From Leptoclinus maculatus (Eukaryota; Chordata; Actinopteri; Perciformes; Stichaeidae): a stretch of 64,000 bases of DNA. A program made the translations under genes and the position numbers. Below, piece by piece: positions 46,135-58,382 of the stretch. The DNA lies in contig JAVDOI010000019.1 in assembly GCA_032191485.1 (NCBI GenBank), positions 4,988,107 to 5,052,106 on the forward strand. The letters are read 5' to 3'. How positions within the stretch are numbered: the stretch's first letter is position 1; each line of letters opens with the position of its first letter. The notes under the pieces were generated by a model. That model searched no databases and was not told the DNA's origin. It saw nothing but the letters and a program-made list of their open reading frames with translations.

Positions 46135-46579
46135 CGCCGCAACCACCGCTGACCTTTTCCGCATTCGCCGACATCTGAGCGCCGGCCTTTGTCCGTATCA
46201 TTCTGATGAGGCTGGCTCGTTATTGGAACGCCATGTTTCCAGTGACACCGAAAAAAGGACCGAAAAATATTGGCTGATCACAACTGATACATATGCATCC
46301 ATGCATGTAGGCACGCACACAGTGTGCACATTTAAAGGTAGGACTGGGAATCTAATGCACCAGACTCAACCTGCACAGGTGTTCTCACTCATCGGACCAG
46401 ACCAGACCTCTCTGACAGCTCACTTACTCTCTTGTTGGTCCTTTTCTGGGTTATCGTACATGGAGGTTGGTCATAATCTTACAGTGTAAATCATGCTGAA
46501 ATAGAGTCGAGTCCATTTCTGTGTCTTTGTGAACACACTTATACTCAGGAGATCTTTTCATATTCAGGTCACTCCTTCT

Positions 46580-46740
46580 GTGGGTAAAGTTAATAAAATA
46601 TTTGCCATTTGCTTGCAACAATTAGCACAAGATAAACATAAAGCCAAATTGTTCTTGTTTCTGCTAATGGAGCTAGCCTCTGGCCATGCTATAATTATTC
46701 CTATTAGCAAATTAAGTCGTTACCTTGCCTCCTTCCTCTT
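46580..46740. promoter_or_regulatory. Candidate conserved non-coding element
   Basis: An unusually smooth, repeat-free, AT-rich stretch contains caacaattagcacaagataa, tgctaatggagctagc, ataattattcc and ttagcaaattaagtcg: SOX-like, GATA-like and homeodomain-like words in close order. It resembles deeply conserved enhancers near developmental genes. Composition-based inference. Confidence 0.35.
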
Positions 46741-47819
46741 TTTTTTTTTTTATCAAGCAGTGGAAATGACTTTAAAATGAACACAGTGTATTTGTCTGTA
46801 ACGCTTCCTGACAGAGGATTTATAAATGACGACCAAACTGCAGGCTGAACACAGAGATGTATTCACAAAACATGTACCTATTCTCCTTTAAAGATTGTGC
46901 AACATAGTGTCTGACATCCCTTTAACCGCGGTGGTCCTGCTGCAGCGACTGGTGTGAGAACGGAGCCCCCCAAACGTAGAACGTGTAGTCCAATGTGGGT
47001 TCTAATGTCTTTGTGGTTTGTGGTGTAATTGCACGAGGAAGGAGCCCAATCTCCCTCCCAGGCCCCATCAGGTATCCTCTTATGGGAAGTCTGCCAACCA
47101 CAAGCCTTATATTGGGCAACTTCGGTGCGTACAATGGGACATCGCACCTTCCTCAAAACGGTTGTATCTATTCAAAGCTGTGGTGGAAACACCTTTTCTT
47201 GATTTACATGACACATTCGGCACTTTTTCACACAAAGGCTCAGCTTCCCCATTTCTCAATGTGGTAGACGTTTCAATAAGAGGTACCCCTTAATGTGTGC
47301 ACTCGTGCACGTTTAGCAGGTATTATGATTCAGTGAGCATTCAGTGTTGTCACTTTACAGCCAGATATGGAATCTCAATGTTACATCTCAGTTATTGAAT
47401 CATTTCTGCGTGTAAAGGCCACGAATCAAACTTCTTTCTTTTGTTCTCCAGAATAGTTTTGGAACACAGCTCTGAAAACTCCCTTTGCAGATCTTAAGTT
47501 ATTAGTTAAAATGTGTTCCATGAAGGTTCATGTGTTAATTCTACATCTTCGTATTGTTCTAACTCGATCCTTTGGACCCTTTAATCATTAGCGAAGTGTC
47601 CGGTTCCTGTGAAATGATGATCGGTGACAGTATGTGCTCTTAGAGAGCACGGGGTTGCTCTCCCTCTGCAGAGCACACTTACAGTCTATTGATTTACTTT
47701 AGGTCCTCCTCACACCGCAAACCAACGTGAGAATCACCCAAGCTTGAGCTCCTGATTAAGAGTTTTATGGGAAGCTTCCTTTGACTCTGTGGGCGGGGCA
47801 CGAGGATCCAAGGCAGCGA

Positions 47820-47990
47820 GTACAAAAAATATATTAAACTTGCTTTTTCACAATGTCACCACTGTCTGCTAATGATTAACTGACTTCCTCCTTTGTGTGC
47901 TCTGAATGTGTGCTCTAATTGATGATTGGCAGCCGAAGGACATCAAGATACAATATGTGATTACAGTGATATGCAACAATAAGCTGCACT
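47820..47990. promoter_or_regulatory. Candidate conserved non-coding element
   Basis: A repeat-free stretch contains gctaatgattaactgac, ctaattgatgattggcag and acaatatgtgattacagtg, with closely packed TAAT/TGATT words and a CCAAT-type ATTGGC. No coding potential. Inference only. Confidence 0.3.
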
Positions 47991-48194
47991 TCTTTTATTA
48001 CATTTGTACCGTTTATAGCACTTTAACAAGTATAAAACACCTTTGACCCTTGAGGAATGGTGGGTATGATTTCCTCCACCTGTCCCTATATCTCCAGCGT
48101 TACTTACTCCCTGTATTGACTGAGGTTAGTGTCACATTTGGTGTTGTTGGATGACCTGAGTCTCGTTGGGAAACCCCCCAAATACTCATACATT

Positions 48195-48221
48195 CTGGCT
48201 GCAGCTGGCGGCTGCAGCCAG
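48195..48221. repeat. Perfect 10-bp inverted repeat
   Basis: ctggctgcag (48195-48204) and ctgcagccag (48212-48221) flank a 7-bp loop. It could form a GC-rich hairpin; no function is evident. Confidence 0.8.
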
Positions 48222-51200
48222 CTGCTTTGGCAGAGCGCTGCCCGTCATTTGGACGAGCCACGCTGAATCTATCTGGCTTGAGAATTAGCAGAAGGGGGCT
48301 GGTGAACTGTTTGGAAAGGTGAGCCTGCTGCCCTGCTGGTGAAGGGAACAGCTTCGTGTGTTGTGTTGCCTGTTAGCTGACGAAGTTCTTTGTCACATGA
48401 AAGAGTCACATAGAGTGGTTATATAATAGGTGTGGCATCCTGACATCCATAGCAGTCATTGTATGAGGAAGCGTAAAGCGTGCTTGGTGGTAAACGTGTA
48501 TCTTTCCACCGATATTACAATGACGGAGTGGACCGCAGATGCATAAAAGCTGGCTGCAGTCCCACATTAACATTGCCTGTCTGCTGATAGATTGTCTCTG
48601 GCTGCATGTGCAATGCGTTAAAAAGCCTCCCGCCGTCGGTGGGAAAGACACCTGCGTGATTGATGCTCGCTATTTAGCAGCGGGAAAGAACAAGTGCACC
48701 TCCGCTCCAGGGAGTGTTCGCCAGCACCTTGTACCGGACAGCTGTGGGTGGCCGGAGGGAGACGGAGGGAGTAGAGAGGGAAAGAGTCGGGAGGAGGGCA
48801 GAACTGAAGAGAAAAGGTACGAAAATGAGGGAGACGGAAGAGAGCGAGAGAGAGAAAGTTAAAGAGGAAAACTCAGATGAAATGAAAGAGAGAAAAAGTG
48901 GATGTGTGAGAAAAAGAGCAAGCGACCTACATCTGTTACTCATTATCCTCCTGGCCCCCTCTCTGGTAATCGCTCCATCTGACATAACTCACAGCAGACC
49001 TCACTTTGACTACAGATGGGCGTCGATAGGAGGGGGGGGGGTGAAAGTTATTCAAGGCAAAGATGCGAGAGGTACGACTGATCTCTCTCACGCTGAACAC
49101 AGAGAAAGAGGAAGCAGAACATCTCCTCTGCCCTTGAAGTATCGTACCATTAACAGGACCCAACGTTGGACAGCTTTCCCATCAGTGATAATTACGTTGT
49201 ACTCACCGAGTTAATTGCTAAGATCTGGCGATGCCGCAACATTGCTAAACACAAGTGTGACTGGGCAGGAAACGGAATCAGCCAGATGATGAGACAGGTT
49301 GTAAATAAACCCCCGGGTTGGCCAAATTTATTAAGAAGAGGAAAAGAGGAACGGTTTCAGAGAGGGAGTATTACGAGTTCAGTTTTACCTCCAAATAAAG
49401 TGGTTTACATATCCTGGTTAGAACATGTCTGGCTAGATATCCAGTACAGTGTTATCAACTAAGCTCAGACTAAAGTTGTACCTAACTGGAGTGATCCTTT
49501 AAGCTGCGTAGCCGACCTCCACCTTTTGACACCTCCTCGAGGTGGAGGCTGCAAAACAATTATAAACTTCCTCAGAAGCAAAAAAATGTATGCAAATGAG
49601 AGAGAGTATGTTATTATAATCAGATTCTCCTCAGTATCATCAGGTCATTGAATTCTTGAGGATGTGCTGAGGCTGTTGAAGCCTCTGCCTGCACTTCATC
49701 ATTGCGTCTTGAAATGAGATCGGTAGTCGCCGCGAGGAGCCCCCAGGGGCCCCGGCGGCCCACTTGTAGCCCGGGAAGGTCAGGCTCCTATTGTGCTCCT
49801 CGATGGTCAAGTGCTCTTTTTTAATCACCGTGCTGCTCTTGCTCGGAGTATTGCAATCACACGGACGGTGCTGTTGTCAGAGCGGCTGGCCGAACATGCA
49901 AAGGTGGTTATCTGGTCATGAGGTTGCTGATGCTGTGGAGGCAGATGTGACAGGTTGGTGCAGCCTCCTGCACCTGTAACATATATTGATCAGCCTTCAT
50001 TGGAGCCTAAATGTGCCTTAAATGCCTCGCTCTGCAGCATTTCTTATGGAGGAAAAGCACATCTTAAATTCACTTTATTAACGAGCGTAAATGGGTGCTA
50101 TCTGTTGATGGCTTCAGATGTAAATGACGGAGGAAAGGAAGGTATTACTTTGATCAAGAGAGCTTCTTGGTCCTGCTAGTGATCCAGCTTATTAGTCTCT
50201 AAAGTCAGCTACAACTCAAATATCCTTTTGTATATTCAGCTTTCTGTTCCTGGAACTAAGAAGCAAAGGCACCACTGAAGATCAGTGAGTTTCAGTCTCT
50301 TTTAAAACTTTAGTTTGTAACGTCCTCTTGTGAGCGAATGCAAAGGTTTCCTGCATTTGTATAATTCTACAATTAGTGGTTCACACACAGAGATGCACCG
50401 ATACACGTCCACGCGGGATGATTGGCCCACCTCCGCACAGATATATTGCGTTTGTTAGTCTTTGGTGATTTCTGGCTCTCATCTTTGCAAATGTACGTCT
50501 CTGGTTTCTACCGCGGTCCTTGTGAGATAGTCCAGGACTGAGTGAGCACACTTTCTGGAGGTGTGTTGTGAAGCCGTTGCCAGCGGGTAAAGAGATCAGG
50601 CAGATATTTAACGGAGTAGGGGAAAGGACTCCGGTGAAGACGCCTCCCAGCTGTAACAACACACCGAGACACACTCTCGCACCGAGACAAGCAGGAGACT
50701 TTAGATGGCGGCTCCAGGTGACTGCACACCTTGACTTCCATTTATCAAAATCCTGTTTACACTGGCTGACAAGACGGAGTCGCAGAGGAATCGACTTCCC
50801 TGGAAAGATGGATGCTGCACGCTCCACAGCTGTGAGAACAGCCTGGCAGCTGTGGCCAGAGGTGATTCCCAAAGATTCGGAGGGGAATTGTTGTTTCACT
50901 GAGGTGGCAATCTGGCACGAGGCGGTTTAGAGAAATGCCACTTTGTGTGTACACAGTGGGGGTAGATTGGAGGTAAGCGTCCCCTTTTTTTCGGCTTTAA
51001 TTAAAGGTTTTGCCGAGTGTGAAGAATACACCGCTCCACACTCGTGCTTGGGAGCCGTCCATTTTTAATAAAAGTCCTCTGATTTTGCCAGCTAGGAAAA
51101 CAGAACGCGAATGAGTAATGCCCACCACAATGTGGTTCAGATGCCCCCCAGGCAAGGTACCAAACTTCAGTTTGGCTGCTCCAAGTGACCTTTCAGAAGA

Positions 51201-54200
51201 AACCGTTTGTTGTACTGGGCAGCGCTTTGAGTGTGAAGTCATATGTTTTTAAAAGTACAGAAGGTCACCTCAGACAAATGGAATAATGGCATAATTCAAA
51301 GTGCATTACCTCGGCTTCCCCAAATAACAACTCGTCAGTTGTGAAATGAGCAACCTGTGCCTGAGTCCCTGAGGCTCTGGGTGTCTTTAAAACATCCTTC
51401 ACTACCTGCAGACATTGGCCTCCGATTGCTCACTTTGCAGCATCTACAGTTTGCAATTAATCTAATATTATGTAACATATAACATACATTTCTTTATTTT
51501 TAGACGGGGATAATCTTTAAAACGCATCATCTAATTTCATGCTTTCGTGGTCTCAATTAAATTTGCACAAACCAGTTGACGCACAGTAACCTCAGAGCTT
51601 TCAGGGCCCCTGGTCTTCTGGGGCCCCGGGTTGTCCGTGTTGCCTGGTTGGTAATCCAGCCTTGTTCTGAACGGCTTCAGGTCGGCTCTCTCCGTCCACA
51701 GGGAGAGAAAAGACAAACACAAGAATATCAAAGGTCAACGGTACAGTTTAGACTTCACAAATTATGCTCATAAATACGACTAAATGATAAATAATCCTTT
51801 CCTGGACCACCGCTACTTCCTGTTGGCGCAGGAGATCAGCTTCACTGCCCACACAGCTCACACTCAAACGTAGAACACAATAATGCAATAAGGTAAGCTT
51901 CCCTTAAATACAGGAGAGGCGTATTAGATATTTTCATGGCTTAAAAAGAAAGCATAATAACGTGCTGCTGAAATTGCCTCTGGGAGTTGGATCGGAGTGT
52001 AGGAGGGTGGCAGAGGATTGTACATGTAAAAAGCTTCCCCTCGCTGTGTTCCTGAGCTCAGATAAGCCAACATTTCCTCCCTGTTTGGGTTTATTTTCCT
52101 ACGGCTTTAGAGTCGGGCTTCGTCTCCCACGCTACAAAGCCCCGCGCTCGGTTGAAACCGTAGCCGTCTAAAACCTGGACTAGTAGTGACCCACACCTCC
52201 AGTGTTGACCCCTCTAGCTGCTGATACCCCCCGAAGTACACAGGAAGCCTCTCCACCACCGTGAGAAGTACATGTACACACTGAACATCCTACTTGTACC
52301 ACTGTGTGCTCCACATTTCACAGTTATAGCGATGGAGATTAAGTTCTCTTGGTTCAAACTTTTACTTAATTGCTAAAACGATGGCAAATCTTTCAAGTGT
52401 ATAATTTTGATCCATTAAAAAAAGATATACGTGCAGCTTTGAAGCTTCAAGTTTGGTATGTGCATGTTTTCTTGGAGTCGGCGAATAATACTAATAAAAC
52501 TTCAAAGAGTACCTTAACTGCGGTCCATCTGGGGTAACCTGGGAATGGCGTGGGTGCAATCTCGCATATAAACTGCTATTTTCTTTTTTCTTTTTCCTGT
52601 TGCTGAGGAAAATAAACCACCGTGGAGCCCCTTTCCCCCTCAGGCTCTCTCCCACGTTTACCATGTTATCCTCCACATCTGTAATAATAAGGGGTCATTT
52701 GTTGTGATTACGGCTTTTATCTGCAACCTGCATCTTACATCCACAACATCCTCTCCGTTACACCTTCCTCCCTGTGCCGGCGTGTTTACACTCCCAGCGA
52801 TGCACTCTTGTCTGGGGAGGCTGCGCTTACTTCACTGGTGCTGTGACGGATATGCATATACAGTAACATTGTACAATAATATACAGTACAGTGAAGTCCA
52901 TGCTGATGCATTTATCCTGTGAAGGACCTTTAATCAGTGTCATTCCCCATCGCTTAATATTTCCAGCGAAGTGACATATTTAAGCCCACTACACCCGTGT
53001 GATCGTAGTGAGTTTGTGTGGTTTTGTGTCTACTTGTGTCCGGCCAACTCTTCACTGTGCGTCTGCAAGTCTCTCAAAGAGAAATCTCTTTTGTTGGCGG
53101 AAATGGAAAACATCGGGGCGTCTCCCAGATGTGTGAGTGCCGAGGAGCTGTCGGAGGACGTGACAGCGTTGTGTTAGAAGAATAATGTAACTTGTCAAAG
53201 TGGTAAACAGCGATGAGAGGAGACGAGCTGTAGTAACCGTGTCAAGATGTCTGCGGCCCTGAAGATGAACTGGCATGAGGAGAAAATGAAGTTTCACAGT
53301 GTGGAAAAACATCAGTATCTTTGACGTTTTGAGAAAGAGCATGACAGCAACATAAAGATAAGTTATTCATGTTGCCCGTGTTGTTTGCTGGTCTCGTGAG
53401 CATATTCTCTTGTTTATTAGCTTGTCTTCGTAGTGGTGCTGTTATGCGCTCATTTGTCTTTATATTTGACTGTTTTTGTCACTTTATTGTTCTTGCCAGT
53501 TTGTTGTGTTTGATCATTATTCGGTTAGAACCTGGAGAGAAGCGCAGCACTCAGCTCCTTAACCGTGCGGCGCTCATATCTTCTTCAATCTCCATTATCC
53601 CTTCTTCCACACCTTAGAACAGATTAGCGCTTCGCCTGCGATCTCCATCCAAATCTAACCGGATTAAAGGGATAAAAAGACACACTTTAACGTTTTCCAG
53701 ACAATTACCTTTTTAGAAACCCACTTCAGCTCAGTTGATCCGCCTTTTTGTTCGTCAGAAGAAGACTTCTCCCACCTTTCTCCTCAGCAGATACAAATCA
53801 GTGGTAATCAGCGATGCGGTGGTGAATCAGAAGGTGGGTACATCCAGGCAGTAATCATCCCGTAAACAGCCATCGCTATGAACATGGGTGGATTATATTT
53901 TAAGCTTTTATTTACCTCTTAAGAATTCCTATTGCCTTAAGGGTTGGCTCACCCAAATCACACATCAACATATACTACACTCCTCTCTTACCTCGAGTGG
54001 TATCGATGCACATGGAGTCCTTTTGCTTTCATGTTTGGAGATATTCTGCCTGGGACTTGTTTCTCCATTCCAGGATGTGGCAGGTTTATCTTAATCTTAA
54101 GATTAACCCTTTGAAGAGGCCTTAATGTCTCTGTGACCCCTTCTGTCCCACCAGTTCCATCATCTAGTGCAGAGAGGCGACATACGAAGGTGCTTCGAGT

Positions 54201-54600
54201 CAGAACACAGGCGCACACAACAGCCCTAGCGCTACTTCCCTAAACCCCCATAACCATCCGACTGCAGACAGTTACCCCCCCCTTCATTAAAACCCAGCCC
54301 TAGGTGAACTCCTTCTTGGCTCGGGCCACTGCCGCCTCCTTCAGCAGCAGCCCAGAGACAGACGGGGGGGAGAGAGAGGTGATGGTGGGGGGGGGGGCAT
54401 CCGCCTTCCCTCATTGTTTCGTTCACTTTCCCTGCATACTTAAAGCAGCACGAGATCAAGAATAACTTCGACTTTGGCAAAGTCACAAAGCAACACCAAC
54501 GATAAGTAGTGCTGTGTTTTAGTCGCTCTGTTTTGTTGGACACAAAACATCAGTGTGATGATGCTGCACCAGATTCTTTATGGCTTTCAAATGATGTCAC
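48222..54600. other. Intergenic DNA, no supported gene
   Basis: The longest frames (48714-49214, 50381-50899, 50568-50930) overlap on opposite strands, and lack family motifs or splice context. A purine-rich stretch spans about 48750-48910. The part 49900-50120, around gttgctgatgctgtggaggc and taaattcactttattaacga, is complex and may be regulatory. A G11 tract lies at 54387-54397. Confidence 0.35.
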
Positions 54601-54601
54601 G

Positions 54602-54627
54602 CACACACACACACACACACACACACC
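54602..54627. repeat. (CA)n microsatellite
   Basis: Thirteen perfect ca units. Confidence 0.93.
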
Positions 54628-54755
54628 ACTCGCAGGTCACTGAGATGATATCTGAAGCCGCCGAGCTGTTACACTATATTTGTAATTTCCACCAGTGAGA
54701 GGCCAGATTTAGTGAGCGCCTCGGGGCTCTCTATTACTGAACAGACTCGTGCATC

Positions 54756-54779
54756 CACACACACGTGTGTGTGTGTGTG
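54756..54779. repeat. Palindromic (CA)n/(GT)n
   Basis: cacacacacgtgtgtgtgtg forms a near-perfect palindrome centred on CACGTG. Confidence 0.85.
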
Positions 54780-55150
54780 AGACAAACACGTACTGAATCA
54801 TCTCACAGTCCAGTTGATGTGATGATACCCACGTAATGCAGTCATTGAAGGACTGTCTGCAGGACAAGTCTCTCTTTGGTGCTGTACTGAAGGAATCCTG
54901 TTTCATTGTGATGAACTCCAACGTGTGTGTGTTTTAACCCTATCAATACATATACCGCTCAACTGGAGGCGGTGGATGTTCATTGCTAATAGACACATAA
55001 TTAATGTATTTTTATAAAACGCTCACTCCTTCATGTTGGGAACCGCTTTGTTAACGTTGGGACTACAGATGAAAAATAGCCTTTTGGCTAACTGGTGCAT
55101 TTACAGAGATGTTTTTATTAATGTGCACTATCCTTTATCAAATAAACCAA

Positions 55151-55153
<3 letters not shown>

Positions 55154-55185
<32 letters not shown>
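55154..55185. repeat. (GA)n microsatellite
   Basis: About 16 perfect ga units. Confidence 0.95.
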
Positions 55186-55187
<2 letters not shown>

Positions 55188-55388
55188 AGACAGAGCGTTT
55201 GCTTGTGAAGTAAGTTTGAAAAGTGAAAGAGTCGACAAACAGCACATCAATAGAGCAACTCAGCACTCTGAAGAACATACAAACAGAATGAATGTGTAGT
55301 TCACAGCAGGTGGTTTGCTGTTTCTTGTCTTTTTCCTACAGGCATAAGAAACTGTCAGTTGGCAACCTGATATCAGGCCCCTGATATC

Positions 55389-55725
<337 letters not shown>

Positions 55726-56984
55726 TCCATACATCCAGGTTGTTGGCAGAGAAACGCAGTGAACTGGGGAACAGGTGAGCAAGCTGCGTAATGGCCTGTT
55801 CAAGATCAATGACACACGGAGAAGGTGGAGGCCATGTCTGTAGAGCTTGAGGAGGCCAAGAAGCAGGTGGCAGAGTTCCAGATACAGCGCGACGAGTTCC
55901 TGTCCGTCAGTTTACAGCAGACGACGGAGGCTAACAAGCAGAAGAAGGTAAGCATGCGCACACAGTTATTTAATAGATTTCAGCAATCATTTGATTAACG
56001 CATAATGTGATTCACACCCACAAACGTTCACATTAGTGGTTTGTGTTTGGGAAGGTCTGTGGTAGTTTGCTAATAGGAAAGATGCGTATAATAGTCAGTG
56101 ACACATTGCTGTATGTTTGTGTTGAGGTGGTGAGTGCTACAAATGTGAAAATGGGAGCAGAAGAGTTACAATGCAAAGCCATGGCTGAGAATGCACAGAG
56201 AGATCTGGACGAGGTCCTGCCTGCACTGAATGAGGCCATGAAGGTAGAGCTCTTTCCTCTTCACTTTTATAATGCTTTCAGTCCCTCTGTGTGTATTTAC
56301 TGTAGCTGCTGACTTTGTTCATCAATGTGTCTGCTTGAACTCTTTCCTTGATACTTGATGAGTAATAATCCTCCACCTTTCAGTCGATTTGACTGCTTTG
56401 CTTCTCTCCAACACTAATATAAGCACCTTGTCATTTGAGAGTGGGGCTTTCTGTCTACATTTCAATTAGACATGACTCAGCGAGCAGTACACCCTTCCTT
56501 CTTACACCCACACATTCTCTTTTCCTTCCTCCTTTTGCCCCTAGGCTCTGGAGTCTCTGAATAAGAGGGACATGACGGAGATCAAGTCCTATGGCTGTCC
56601 CCCAGCGCTGGTGGAGACAGTGATGCAGGCTGTCATGACCCTTCTGGGCAAAGACCCTACCTGGGCAGAGGCCAAGAGACAGCTAGGTGAGAGAGACATT
56701 TCCTGGATTTTGCAATTATAATAAGTGATTGAAATGAAGTTTGCTGTTGAGCTGTCAGTTTATAAGGTGCAATCGTCCCCAGTTCAGTGGGTCAAACTGA
56801 AACAGAAACCCAAATAGAAGAAGATCAAACAAAGGTTAGCAGCTCAGGGTAGATTAAACACACTCAAACTTTAATGTCTCAGATCAAATGCATCAAAGAG
56901 ACTATCACTAAGCACTTCTATTCCAAAGGGTCATTTGATCGCGTTTTGCCTTTAGTGTCATATGACCAGAGGCCTTATGTTCTC

Positions 56985-57190
56985 ATGTTGTCCATCCGTC
57001 CGGTACTTTCTCTTGAACCTAATATCTCAGGAATACCTGGAAGGAATTTCTTCAAATTGGGCACAAACGTCCACTTGCACTCAGGGTTGAAATGATTAGA
57101 ATTTGGTGGTTTTAAGGTCTCTGTGACCTCACAAAACAGGTTTTTAACCATGACTCAAGAATTCATATGTTAAGTATGATAATTTCATAT
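56985..57190. repeat. Common teleost interspersed repeat
   Basis: The phrases atatctcaggaatacctgga, ttcttcaaattgggcacaaa, aggtctctgtgacctcacaa and actcaagaattcatatg follow each other as in a repeat that is widespread in percomorph genomes. I know the sequence pattern but not its official family name. It lies in the intron between dynein exons ending 56686 and starting 57555. Confidence 0.7.
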
Positions 57191-58235
57191 CCTTAGGGTG
57201 AAGTGATGACTTGACAGACATGAATTTGAACTGCAACATGACTGGTTGGAGGAGGCCAACACATGAGGCGCTAATTCTACTTTTTATTAGATTCTACCTT
57301 CAAGACTATTTGTGTAAATGAGGTGTACATTGCAATATTTGTGGAACACAAGTGAAGATAATCAACCTTTAGAAACTGCACTGCATTTCCCTCTTGTTGA
57401 TCAAAAAGCTGTGGAGTTGTCATGACAATAGATAACACAAAGAAGGTGAAGGAAAATGAATTAAACTGAGAGACACACATGAGAGCAATTTGGCAAAAAT
57501 AAGAAAATACAAATATTCATGGTTTTCTGACCGATGTGACTTTGTTTCTGGCAGGTGATTCCAACTTCATCAAAACTTGAGTTGACTTTGACGAGGACAA
57601 TATAACGGGCCGTGTGTTGAAGAATATGGGCCAGTACTGCAGACAGGTAGACTTCCAGCCAGAGATCATCGGCAAAGTATCACTAGCTGCCAAGTCCCTC
57701 TGCATGTGGGTCAGAGCGATGGAGGTAATAGAGTGTCTGCTGGCTACACAATCACACACACACTCTTACTCACACTTACAGATATGAATCGTCACCATGA
57801 AGCCCCAAGCTCACGTAATAGTTTGTAATGAATCATTTGTAGCTAATTGTTGTTGAAATAGTAACTGAATGCATCCAGACAATGGCACTAATATTGGCAC
57901 ATTGTACACATGTACAATTCAACAATGAGCTGTATGCATGAAGTGCATTACTGCGTAACAGCAGAAAAAAGCATTTGCTATAGTAAGCATAGCAAAGGTG
58001 CTATCACAAAACAATTGGAGCTTTTTGTGAAATGAACACATGAACAGGAACAAGGTGTCAAAACTAAATCATGGATGTGTGCACTGTTCCTCCAGGTTGA
58101 TGGGCGTGCCTTCAGGGTGGATGCTACCATGGCCCAGCTAGCAGAGAAACAGGCTGAACTGGCTGCGGCCCAGGACAAACTGTGAGAGGTCTGGAGCCCA
58201 GTGCATCTACAAGCAGCCTGATAGGCATTTAGACA

Positions 58236-58349
<114 letters not shown>

Positions 58350-58382
58350 TGCAACAGTAGCATTAGAGTGACTCCAATTTAC

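Noticed and set aside
45980..46489. 169-codon plus-strand frame
   Set aside because: It crosses an 11-bp tandem repeat and has no family features.
50381..50930. 172-codon minus and 120-codon plus frames
   Set aside because: Mutually overlapping with no recognisable motifs or splice signals.
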